Origin: Lasiodiplodia sp. COLG20
Lineage: Eukaryota; Ascomycota; Dothideomycetes; Botryosphaeriales; Botryosphaeriaceae
Assembly (NCBI GenBank): GCA_009801085.1
Contig: VNWV01000004.1
Location: 2,542,001 to 2,606,000, forward strand
Length of the DNA stretch: 64,000 nucleotides
Direction of reading: 5' to 3'
Shown here: positions 1 to 10,566 of the stretch, piece by piece
Numbering within the stretch: position 1 is the first letter of the stretch
How the letters are laid out: each line of letters begins with the position of its first letter
The notes under the pieces: generated by a model
Told to the model about the DNA's origin: nothing
Databases searched by the model: none
What the model saw: only the letters and a program-made list of their open reading frames with translations
Translations under genes and position numbers: made by a program

Positions 1-1426
1 TCATGATCTTCGCCACTTCGTCATTCGCGAGACAAAAGACGCGCATTTCGGTACCAAGGGTTCGGGAACAATGAGGCACGGGGTGGAGATGGGGTGTTTG
101 GTGAGATTGGGGTTGGGATTTTCTTCCGTTCGCTTTACGGTTGCGCTGTTACATTTCGTCCCCACATACCAAGTGCTGGAAAGTGGGCCCTTTTTTCAAA
201 CGCACCACACTCGCTTGGGCCTGCCCCAATTTCATTATCTACTGGTTCCCCACGCTTGAGGCGTTTGCGGAGGGATTCGTGGCGTTTGTTGTGCATTTAC
301 TATAGCATCGGGAAAGCATATTTTCTTTGCTGCGCTGTTGGTTTCTTCACGAGGACAGGGATGTCGGAGTAGGACCGCCCACGTGGGCGAATGGCACTAC
401 ACATGTTAGACAATCAAACCTGGAAGGAAGTGAAGCCGTTCAAAGCACGAGCCCATGGTGACAAGGCGAGCTAATGCGCGAGAAACCAAGGCACGCAGAC
501 CAGGCAGGCAGCTTGATCGCTCGATCTCGATACCAATCCGGCTTGGTGCCCGAAGACGTCTCTCAGTGGGTGCCGTTTGATTTCTTCAACGCCCATCGCG
601 ACATGGATGCGCGCGGGAATAATACGATGAGCGGCAGATGCTACTCGGGCGCCGCGACAATCGTCGGTCTCTTGGACCGTTTCGGCACGCTGCGCATCGG
701 ACTGCGGTGTGCCGCCAACGACGGCGTGACGACAACACATGGAGGCGCTGCTGTCGATTTTGCCGCGCGAAAATTATGTCTTCACCGTGTTACTCACCCC
801 TGGCGGGCGCGATGGTGAATACCCTGTAATGCGTGGGTACTGTGCCTCCGTCATCGTCATCAAAGCACAGCCCACAACGACTTCGCAATGCTCGACAAAG
901 CCAAGCCCATGGAGTTGGCTATGCGGTGGATACGCAAGCAACACCAGACACAGGGTGGATCTGTCTCGCCCATCAGCAGGCACATCGGCATGCACTGACG
1001 AGGCGAGGGTCAGAAAACACGAAAAATTCCAGCCCCAAATAAGCAACCTGACGTGGGATCTTCGGGCGAACCCTTCCACGTACCTGTTGCGCCCACCCTC
1101 CATCACCACCACCACATCCCAACCACTTGCGAGTCCCTGCGTCCGACGACTGCGCGGCATCAGCCGCCACATCCCCTCAAATTCCTTCCTCCGAGGGGTA
1201 CCGCACCCATGCTGCTCACACCCACCCACCCAGCGCGCCGGCCTGCCCACCCACCCGTCCTCGCGCGGCTGTTTCGCTTGCTTCCCTCCGGCAACCGGCT
1301 CATCACCAGCCCAAAACTAGCCAACCCCATGATCCCTTTCTGATGCCGCGCGGGCGACCTGCCCTGCCCGACGCACCACACCCCACCTTCCTCCGCAATG
1401 AGGCCGCCAACACTCACACGCGCACT

Positions 1427-1441
1427 CACACACACACACAC
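1427..1441. repeat. CA dinucleotide microsatellite
   Basis: An uninterrupted CA run of about seven units follows an interrupted CA/CG-rich stretch. It lies in gene-poor DNA. Confidence 0.85.
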
Positions 1442-1482
1442 GACTATCATCACCAACCACCAACTAGGTACCCGCTAGGCGC

Positions 1483-1497
1483 GCCGCCGCCGCCGCC
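1483..1497. repeat. GCC trinucleotide microsatellite (5 units)
   Basis: Five GCC units stand directly before an ATG, but the frame that follows has no recognisable product. Confidence 0.85.
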
Positions 1498-4163
1498 ATG
1501 GCGCCACGCGGTGCTGCGGGTCGTCGCGAGTCACCCGCCGCCCAGCGAGTCATCGTCTTGCCCGCACGCAAGCGACAACCGTAGTGGTTCTCGTAGTGTG
1601 TTTGGAAAAAATAGATTGCTCGCAAGCCACCAGAGCCTCGACGACGAAAGTGTGACGCTTACGAAGATAATGTGCGCCGCCACCACTGAGGTCACGGTGA
1701 TAATGCGCGCAGCACAGGCAGCGTAGTACTATGCATTCCCGGCCTATAGCCGTGTGGGTGGTACGATGCCGCTATGAGACGTAATTATTATTTTTTCTTT
1801 GTCGCGTCGCGTACGCGACCATACAGGCACTACTAGCGCGCTACAGTACACACCTGCTCCTCCTTCCATCCACTCTCCCGGGGCGTTCACGCGGAGCGGG
1901 CGGTGTGGGGAAAGGAAAATCGAGCATCGCGACATGAACGGGTGATACGCCCGCTCTTTTTCTTGTTCCTTCTCTTCACTTTCCCTCTCCGGGTGGCCAG
2001 CAGATCAAGTGAACACAGCAAAACACGAACATGCGTCTGTCGATCGCCAGAATCCCGTCATGCTGTTGACGGCATCATCCGCTCATCACGACAACGCGCG
2101 CGTCGCGCCAACCACCTCGTTTGCTCCTTTCGCTAGTTTTTTTTTCTTAGTCGCGAGACTTGGCGGAGGTTTTGCAGGAAGGAGATGGTGACTCTGGGGG
2201 CCAACCAGATATTCCCCACATTTGACCACCTTTTTTTCTCCCATTGGGGGTAAAAAGGCCGCCGCATGCAGCACGGCGCGGGACGACCGGCAGATGAGCG
2301 GAGAACAAGAGCCTCGGAAGATGTGGGGTGGGGGAGAAAGAGCACGAGAGAGCGAGGTCCGGCACGGCGGAGGAGTGATCGTTTTGCACATCGTCACGCC
2401 CATCATGACTCCACAGCAAGCAAAGAGGAGGGATAGCGAGTTGTTGCAGCCTTCCGCCGAGCCTCAGCCTGGGAGAATTTCCCGTCTTTGCTCTTTCTTT
2501 TCTTTTGCGCTTTCCATTATGGTACCGAATCTCCGCGGACTTATCAGGCCGGCGACGTTAATGGCGCCAGGCGTCGGCTTGTTCGCGTATGCCAGAGACG
2601 GCGTCCGTCGTATTCTCCTCAATTTCCCACTCCGCAGCCCTCCTTTCCCTGCTTCCCCCGTGCCGCTTTTGCTGACGAGAGAGCGGCCCCCGGCATAATG
2701 CGGTGGTGACACCCGAGCAACAGGGACGCTATGACGGCATGGTCGTCCACCAGCGTCATTCACGATTAAGCGCAATTAGCGCACTGGGCGGGGCGCGGTG
2801 ATGGTTTGTTGGGTTTTTGCCCGGCGGTAAGGAGACGAAAAGGAAGGACGAACTGGGGCCCGGGTAACCAAAGTCTATGTTGTCGTGGGTTGCAGAAAAC
2901 AAGGAAATGGCGGAGCGACGAATCACGGCGCATGTGTGGTTGGGCACCCTCTCGGAGGTTACTCCACCACCGTTTTGCGTCAGAGCACCCACAACCGCTG
3001 GTTCTCATCGGAGATGGTTGCGGCCGCAATCAACACAGGGCGCTCATCAGCAAGGGAGATCGGCATCCCTGAGGCAACAACTAGCTGGTGGAGCGAATCG
3101 AACGAAGGAATGGCACGCACGGAGTGGCTCCGTCGACGGCGTGGCTGGCAGCTTTCTTCGTGCGTTCGACGCTACAGCGGACCAACCAGCCGGTCAAGAG
3201 CCCACCGCCTCCTAGCGGGGAGATCCTCACTCTTCTCATTTACTGCCGCTTGTGGCGGGTTGTAGGACGAGAGATCGGCGTCGTCGGGCAGTGTGCTGGC
3301 GGGTTGCTTTCAGCAGGCGGTGTCGACGACCGATCGATCCTGCCGGCGCCAATGCGAGCAGTGCCGTGACGGGCAATGATGGGATACAGACGCTGCTGCG
3401 GGCTGGCTGTGAAGGATGTAAGCCTGGCTGCTTCAGCGCTGCTGGTTGGGCCAGTGAGGGCGGCGCTGTGACTTGTCACAGCACACGAGAAGGACGTGGA
3501 ATGAGGTCACGATCTTCGACCTGAGACGACCATCTGTCATGATTTTGCTCGGCGGGAGAGTCGGAGTGCTTTCGCCTTGCGATGCAGGGCAAGGGTTAGT
3601 TTCGGCACGTCTCGTTGGCTGCGCGGGACGATGCGACGCGAAAGCACATGGCGCAGCCCTCCATCAGAAGGGAATTTCTGGAAAACGGAGCGATCGGCTG
3701 GGGGAAGTCCCGTCCGTCTCCCCGTCCTACAGAAATTTCGGCGGCGTTGCGGCGCTTTCACGTGTATCAGCTTCGCATTATCATTCATCATCGTCACTCG
3801 AGAGATCGTCGGATTCGAAGAAAAGAGAAGGTCCGAGAGACACCGAGTCAGAGATAGCCAGCGGCGCAGATGAAAGCCACAAGGACTATCCTTTCTTCAG
3901 CCAGCACCCAAAAGCTGCAGCAGATCTCGCGGCCGGCCGCGCAGCCACGCCCGAATCGCCAATCTCACCAACCAGCGCTGCTCTCCTCCCTCCATTACCT
4001 CCCTCGCGGCTCCCCGTCCGTCACTGCCTCTTTCAACTCGGTTCGCCTTGCCGACCCTCCATCTGCCTCGATCAGGGTGCCACGCGGCAGCCAACTTCAG
4101 CCCGTTGCGCCTCGATCATCACAGCCACCAGATAGTGGCCAAAAACACCAAGTACCGTGCTAC

Positions 4164-4178
4164 AAAAAAAAAAAAAAA
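4164..4178. repeat. Poly(A) tract, 15 bases
   Basis: A run of 15 A on the plus strand in gene-poor DNA. Nothing nearby resembles a retroposed gene, so I read it as a simple repeat. Confidence 0.8.
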
Positions 4179-7100
4179 GGTCCTTGCTCCACCGGGCACC
4201 ATCGTTGCCAACACCATCGTCATACGTAGCGATAGAGTGAGCACAGAGAAAGCACCGCTACGTCAGCGGCTTGGCCCAAGGCAAAGGGCCGGCACTCGCT
4301 GCAGCGCACTGACTGCTGGGCACCAACATGCAGCAGGCAAAAACAGCAGCAAGCAGCGAATACCACGCCAGATCTGCCCCCCCGGTAAGTTTGCGGCAGC
4401 CGGGCGGCCGGGCGGAGGGAGCCCGTGCCAGGCACTTTTTGGGGCCTGCCTGCCTGTGACATTTCTGCTGCTGGGCTCTCTAACCAACATGGGCGGCTGT
4501 CGTCCAATGGCTGCCCTGGCCTGCCGCTCCATCGCAGGACTCCTGGCGCTACAGTTCCGGCCCCCACTCTTCGTGGCCGTACATCTTTTGTGGGCACCCG
4601 GGACCTGTCTTTCTTTGCCCTTTGGCGTTTAACGGATGAACCCACGCCGCGTGCCAGAGCCCACTTGCCGAACGCCAGAGCTAGCGGTATGCAGTTGCGC
4701 CGAGGCGCGGAAGCTCTGTGCGCGCGCCCAAGGATTCTTGTCTGTTCTATGTGCCTCTTTGTGAGTTGTTTGCCCGTCCAGCGCTTGTATGCTGGCTAGC
4801 GCAATGGCTTCGACGGAGATGAATGGTGACGGTGTGTGTGTTGGCCACTGTCGTGGTGCTGCTTTGCTGGCCGCAGTCATGGGTCATTTCCCTACTCTTG
4901 GGCTCCAAAAATTTTTTTTGAGTCCTCGCCGCTCAGACGTTGCGTTGTTGGCAACCCATTTTTTGCAGTTTTTCGTGCCGCCTTTGCGACGACTTGTCGC
5001 GGCCGGGCGGCATTGCGCGCCGTCGAAAAGATGGATACTCGGAACTCATTGCCGGCGGACTCTGCTCCCTACTATCGCGGAACACCATGCAGCTGGCCAA
5101 CGCGCGTGCGCACGCGTGCTGCTGCTCTGGACCGGCGGAGGCGCAACACAGTCACAGCTATGTGCAGAAGGCCTTACAGGAACCATTGTTTCTGCCGCCA
5201 CGCCACGAACAGGCGCCCCGCCGACGCCATCACAGAAGGCTCTCGATCCCGAGTCCAGAACCACCCAAATGCCGGCATCGCGGGGGTCCGACCTGCCCGT
5301 TTTGAGGCGGCCAACGTGCAGCAGCTATACAGAAGACTACTCTCGATCCTGCCCCCGCCGTCGCAACGTTTTCCGTCCCCGCCCAACCCAAGTCTAGAAC
5401 CAGGTCGTCCAGAACGGCATCCCGCCTTGCAGCAGCTTCACGTCGGCACTAGATCGAAGATTGTGGGGAAAGGAAGAAAGTATAGCCTGCCTGAAGACGG
5501 GCAGCGGGAGCGTTTGGTTTACTCGAACCGAGCCAGCAAACAAACGTAAGCTCGGGAGATCTCGATGCTGCGACGAGAGAGAGCAAGAAGCTGAAGGGAG
5601 AGAGAGTGTGTGTGGGGGACGAGAAATTCCTCGTTCTCCTCAATTCATCACCGAGCTTTGTCCCGCTGTCTTTTTTTCATTCTTAGCGGAAGCGCACGAT
5701 GGGCAGGACCACTTTCTTCCCCTTCGCCTCGCCGCTTTAACGGCGGTTGCGGTCAGGATGGACCTTGCTCGCTCGGGGGGCGGGTACCGACCAGGAACAA
5801 GGGTAGCGCTTTGGGCGGCCTTTCGTCAAAGCTTTCTTCCCATCCGCCGCGCGCGCGCCCCCTTCCACACCTAAAACTAAAGTATTGCGCAACCTTGCGG
5901 CAGGATTCTAACCTTCTGATAGTGAGGTCGGTCTGTATGTCTTACCGGACTCTACCCGCGGATTCCGTTCCGACACCCTGGTGCGGCACATGTACAACTG
6001 AGACAACGACGCAGGGCGAAGAGGCAAAGGATAAACAATGACACCATTCGAGGACCCTCGATTAACGTTATGAGACCCTTAAAAAAGAAAGTTAAAACGG
6101 CAGGTAATATGCATAATGACGACTAAACATGTCATTCGCCCTCATCATTTGTCTATTATTTTCGGGTCTTTTTTGATTTTTCATTTCTACCTTTCAAATG
6201 AAACCGCAGCACATGCCTCCTTTCCAAACAGATACCCATGTACCCGAATACAAGGCCCGTCGGCGCCCCCTTTCCTCCCCCTCCGAAACACAGCAGAGTC
6301 CCATTGCCGAACGAGGGGGAATGAAGCGGTGTGTGCAATCCTACCTCGCGAATGACCCTTTGCAAAACATCGGTTCACTATTTCCTTAGCGAGGTGGCTG
6401 GTGCCAGGCAGGGTAGCAGCCGGAGCCCGTTTTAGGGTGGAGAACGTCCCGCCCGCGGACACGTGCCTGCTAGGCGCCAAGCTGGCAGAGAAGCCAAAGG
6501 TTTGGTTCGCGGCGCTTAAATAAAGGAGCGAAAAGGCATATGTGTGGAGAAAGCCAGCAGGATGCGCAACGGAGAAATACTGCTTACTGTTAGACTACTG
6601 TCCTCTGCGGGGCGGATCCTCTATGCATGCTGCAGCGCCCACCGCTACGTTTTGTTGACAGAAAACAGACCGACTTTGTGGCGACTAGTGCTGCTGCGTC
6701 GTCGTGGGCTACGAAACTCCAGAGCAAAATGATGCTGCTCTCTGCGGTAATTGGATGACGTCCCCGTTGCCCCAAACGTTCGGTCCCGGTGAAGCCCAAT
6801 CAGTGGGCTGATGAGGCGCCGCCGCAGCTTATTGTCCGTTTCAGGACCTGTGAGGGAAACAGTTGAGTGGATTCAGACACCCAGCCCAACCACATACTTT
6901 TTTGCTATCGTTTTTTTTCTTCTTAATCTTATCTTGGGAGACGTGAGCGACTTTGAGGGCATTGTGTAACCAATGCACCTTTGGTGATCGCCATCCGCTC
7001 GACCGCACTTTGTGGTTGAACGCTATGAACACAGAAAACTAAGCCATGCGGAACGTAGTTGGAAGGCAGAAGAGATGAGATCAGCAAGATCACCGGCCAT

Positions 7101-7521
7101 AGGATAGCCGGAGGCTCAGTCAGTGTTAGAGTCCGCATAGGACATAGGTCTGAATCAGCAATCACGCTCTTAACCTTGTGAGCATTGAGCATCTGGTGCA
7201 ACGTTACGCATACACACAAACACTAGCTTATCCAGCATCTCAAGAATCGAAACGACCAAAGCAACAAAAGCTGCCACAAAAACAACCACAGTGGAGCAAC
7301 TGCCGAGAAAAAAAAGGCCCCGCGATGAAACAAAGCAGAAACGCACCCTCCTCTGGGACCGGTCCCTCCGTCCGGCCGTTTCGTAGACTGCCGAGTGGCG
7401 CCGCTCCCTAGTTAAACCGCTGGCGGCGGGCTAAAATGCGCCACTATCTACTGCAAATCGAGAAAAATGGTCTGATATCGAGAATCCTCAATCCATCGAT
7501 AATCCCTCCCGCCGTCGAAAC

Positions 7522-7664
7522 AAAAAGGGTCCTCTCAAATTTCCCAACTGCCTAGCGCGGGGGGAAGGAAGTGCCTAGCGTGTGATGGGGGGAGGATTCG
7601 ACCATTTAGCATGTACCGCACATCTACCCGTCTCGAGGAAGGTAGGGAATAAAAAAGGGTCCTC
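7522..7664. repeat. Pair of 13-base direct repeats
   Basis: The string AAAAAGGGTCCTC occurs at 7522-7534 and again at 7652-7664, 130 bases apart, just upstream of the 66-base hairpin. The copies are identical. The function is unknown; paired binding sites are possible. Confidence 0.6.
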
Positions 7665-7715
7665 GTTGTAGACCGAGACGAGACGATCCTCATCATCTCC
7701 GCATGAAGTCACTGA

Positions 7716-7781
7716 CTAGCTATGCGCGTTGCCACGCCACAAGTCGACTCGCGTGCTGAGGCGTGGCTTACGCATAGCTAG
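7716..7781. repeat. 66-base hairpin (inverted repeat)
   Basis: The outer arms CTAGCTATGCG (7716-7726) and CGCATAGCTAG (7771-7781) are perfectly complementary over 11 bases. The inner arms GCCACGCC (7731-7738) and GGCGTGGC (7760-7767) are complementary over 8. They are separated by 4 and 3 unpaired bases, and the loop is about 21 bases. The size resembles the 65-base family elsewhere in the window, but the sequence is unrelated. No gene is near. Confidence 0.75.
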
Positions 7782-8644
7782 CTCGAACACTTGCAGGAGT
7801 AGTCTTGTCCTATCTACTGTACGGGTTACATGGAGAGGTATTTTTTTTTCTCTTTCGTTCTTTTTTTCCCTGTCCAAACGACATCTGAAACCACCCCTCT
7901 ATGTGGGCTGCATTGCAACACTTTGCGTCACCACGCATTGCGACCCTTCTCCACTTCTTACGGGCGTTGGGCGCGTGGACAAGATGGTAAACGAGAATCA
8001 TGGGCCACGCGACGGGAGGCCCCATCGTAAAAAAGCGCCGGCCGAATGCGGGGGAAGGTGCATGGGGGTGTGAAAATCATGGAAGGGATGGGTGGGTGGG
8101 AGAGAGCAGGACCATAATGTGGGGAAGGGTCATCTTCGAAGGATGCGGCTTCCGCGCGCTGCTGATGATGACGAGCGGCGACAGCGAACAGAGCAGGGGA
8201 CTTTGGGACGAAATTGACGCGGCGTTAATGCGGGATCTGCGGGCAATGAGGTGGAATCGTCACCGTTGCCATGTCGGTTCCTTTCTGACCGAAATATGGT
8301 CTTGTGATTGCCAAAGGTGGGCGCTAGTAGTGAGATCCCTGGCCATGGACGGGCGGGCATGGAGAGAACGGAAGTGTCCAGAATGCCCCTATGTTGCCAT
8401 TTACCCCCCATGTCGTTTGGGGGCACATCGTTCCAGGTCGGCGCTGGATCTAATCAGCAAGCGCGAGTCTTCTACCTTATCTGCATGTTCTTCGGATGCT
8501 TGATATCTCATTTCAGTAACTAATGGTGTGGAAAGTACTGGCCTCCCCGAACGACTTTCGGTCTTGATACCTGCCACTTCGAGCTGTAAGTCCTCCTCGT
8601 GAGTGAACCCAGCTCGAGTATTGCGAATAGCTGCTGAGTAGAAC

Positions 8645-10172
8645 TTATGCTCTACCACCGAGCTTCTCCAAAGAACGCGCACCCTGCTCCTCCCATTCCG
8701 CCTTGGTAACCCACATGCTCTCCTTGTCCGACATCTACGAGAGTGAGTCAGCACGATGCGGAGCTTCAACATCAGACAGGAAGAACGCCTTACGATGTTG
8801 GCCAGAACAGCACCACCGATGAAGACCATGTGCCTTCTCCTAGGAGGGTCCTCGATGCGGACCTTGAATTTCTATTAACAGCATATTAGTGCCTTTGTAA
8901 CCAGCCAAGTCCTTGTGCTGGGCGACTTACGTTCAACCTCTCCGGGTTGCCTTGCAGGACCTTCGTTAACCAGAGCTGCTTCAGCTCCTTCTCCAACCGG
9001 CTAGGCAGACCAGGGTACATGCTGCTTCCACCACTAAGCACAATAGCCTTGTAGAGGTCCGACCTGACATCGACATCGGCGGCTTGGATAGTGTTGAAGA
9101 GGAACTCGGCCATGCCGGGCTGTTCGACATCGACCAGGTGGGGCTGGAACAAGCACTCGGGAGCCTCGAACCGCTCACTACCAACCCTGATGACTCTGCC
9201 GTCCGGAAGCGTGTACGACTCGACGAGCACAGTCGTGTCCTCGCTGAGGCGCTGGTCCAGCTCCAGGTCGTAAGAGACGTAGCACAACTTCTCCTTGATC
9301 TGGCGCACCGTCTCGAAATCGGCGGTACGGTTGAGCGCGTAACCTCTCCGCAGCAGCAGGGCGATCAGATTCCTCGTGACGTCTCTGCCCGCAACGTCCA
9401 GACGCCGGGTGAGGTGGTTTAGCACGGTGCTCTCGTAGACGGGTACAATGTGCGTCACACCGTCGCCGGAGTCCACGACGACGCCCGACGACAGACCCTG
9501 GGCGTACAGCGCGAGGACGGCCTGGATGGCGACGTAGACACCGCCGAAGTTGTAGCGCTCGAACATGACCTCAGCCATCTGCTCGCGGTTCTTAAGGGGG
9601 TTCATGGGCGGCTCAGTGAGGAGGATCTTGCGGCCGGTCGGGTCGATTTTCATCTTCTCGAAGAAGGTGTAGTCCCACAGGTGCTGCATGTCGTCCCATC
9701 GCTTCACGATACCGTTCTCCATCTGTTTACAGGCGAATGCCAGGTCAGCGCTCAGGTCGGTTGGGCGTTGCCGGCGGGGCAGCCGCGCTCAGGGGAGCTC
9801 ATTCGAAGCTCGCGGGAACGGGCAGGCGTACGGGGTAGGTGATCTGTAGCATTGACCGGGCGGCAGCAGCCTCGTCTCCGCACATGATGTCCTTCAGCTG
9901 TATATCCAGGCCATCGCGTTCTTCGGAGCGGAGGATCGGGCGGCCGACTATCGAGGGGTATTGGTGGTCGGGGAAGTTCTGCGGCGTGGGCACAATGGTC
10001 AGTCGGCTTCGAGGGCGCGCGGCGGAGCTGGCGGATGGAGCAAACGGACCTGTCCGGCAAAGCCAGCCTTCAGGAAACCAGTTCCGCCGTCCAGGACTAG
10101 AGTTGGGCTCGCGTCAGCGGGGGTACGTCAGGAGCTCGGGGGAGCTTGCATACCAATCGGAACCTCCGCCAT
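8645..10172 (-). CDS. ARP2: Actin-related protein 2, Arp2/3 complex subunit
   Basis: Arp2 with Arp3 forms the template from which the Arp2/3 complex starts branched actin filaments at endocytic patches. Six exons on the minus strand (10172-10154, 10096-10050, 9978-9832, 9722-8931, 8871-8794, 8734-8645) give 390 residues, the usual Arp2 length. The protein begins [14 protein letters not shown], carries the actin-fold phosphate loop, and shows the Arp2-type join ITYP/MENGIV and the C-terminal [13 protein letters not shown]. It ends with the MSDKESMW helix after a 59-base intron. The first exon is only 19 bases and its codon is completed by the next exon. All introns are GT-AG. BZZ1, another actin-patch gene, lies 394 bases upstream in the same direction. 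Family identity is very secure. Confidence 0.97.
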
Positions 10173-10566
10173 ATTGGGCTGTAGAGCGACTCGAAGCTAG
10201 CGGAGGTGAGAGCTTGGAGATTGCGAATGGAGGTGGACTCGGGGGTGGCAGATGGCGGGATGAGTGCCTGGCGGGGCCCGGGGGGTTGACGTTGTCGGGA
10301 GTCGTCCGTGGCTGGGCTGACTTCGGCCTTTCCTTCATCCGGGGTAAGAGGCGCGCGTAGTGGGGCGGTGCATCATCGTCACTTCCTGTTCACTTGACTC
10401 GCGACACACAAGCTCTATTGATAAGAAGGAGATATCGATAGGAAGAAGCAGAATATCGAGTGAGCATCATGCTCCGCAATTTGTATGCACCGGACGCCGT
10501 GAGTGTAAACTTTCCAAGACAGCTCCCACCACCAGCACTGCCTGCCCCGCTCCTCAGCATGCACCC
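10173..10566. other. Intergenic: BZZ1 3' end to ARP2 start
   Basis: A 394-base spacer between two minus-strand genes. It should hold the BZZ1 polyadenylation region and the ARP2 promoter. I see no clear TATA box or repeat. Confidence 0.6.

Larger units (their letters stand above)
1..8644. other. Gene-poor region, no supported gene
   Basis: This 8.6 kb stretch has only short overlapping open frames on both strands, with no recognisable domain and no set of frames joined by good splice sites. Base composition is moderate to GC-rich, with pyrimidine-rich patches such as 3890-4100 that resemble fungal promoter or leader DNA. It contains simple repeats and a 66-base hairpin, listed separately. 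It does not look like the AT-rich remains of mutated transposons. It lies downstream of ARP2, so it may be the long upstream region of a gene beyond the left edge; that is inference. Confidence 0.6.

Noticed and set aside
739..1726. Several long Pro/His/Thr-rich frames near the left edge
   Set aside because: They overlap in all frames on both strands, lack motifs and contain simple repeats; composition explains them.
3080..3110. Reverse-strand GTTCGATTC string resembling a tRNA B box
   Set aside because: Flanks do not form a cloverleaf.
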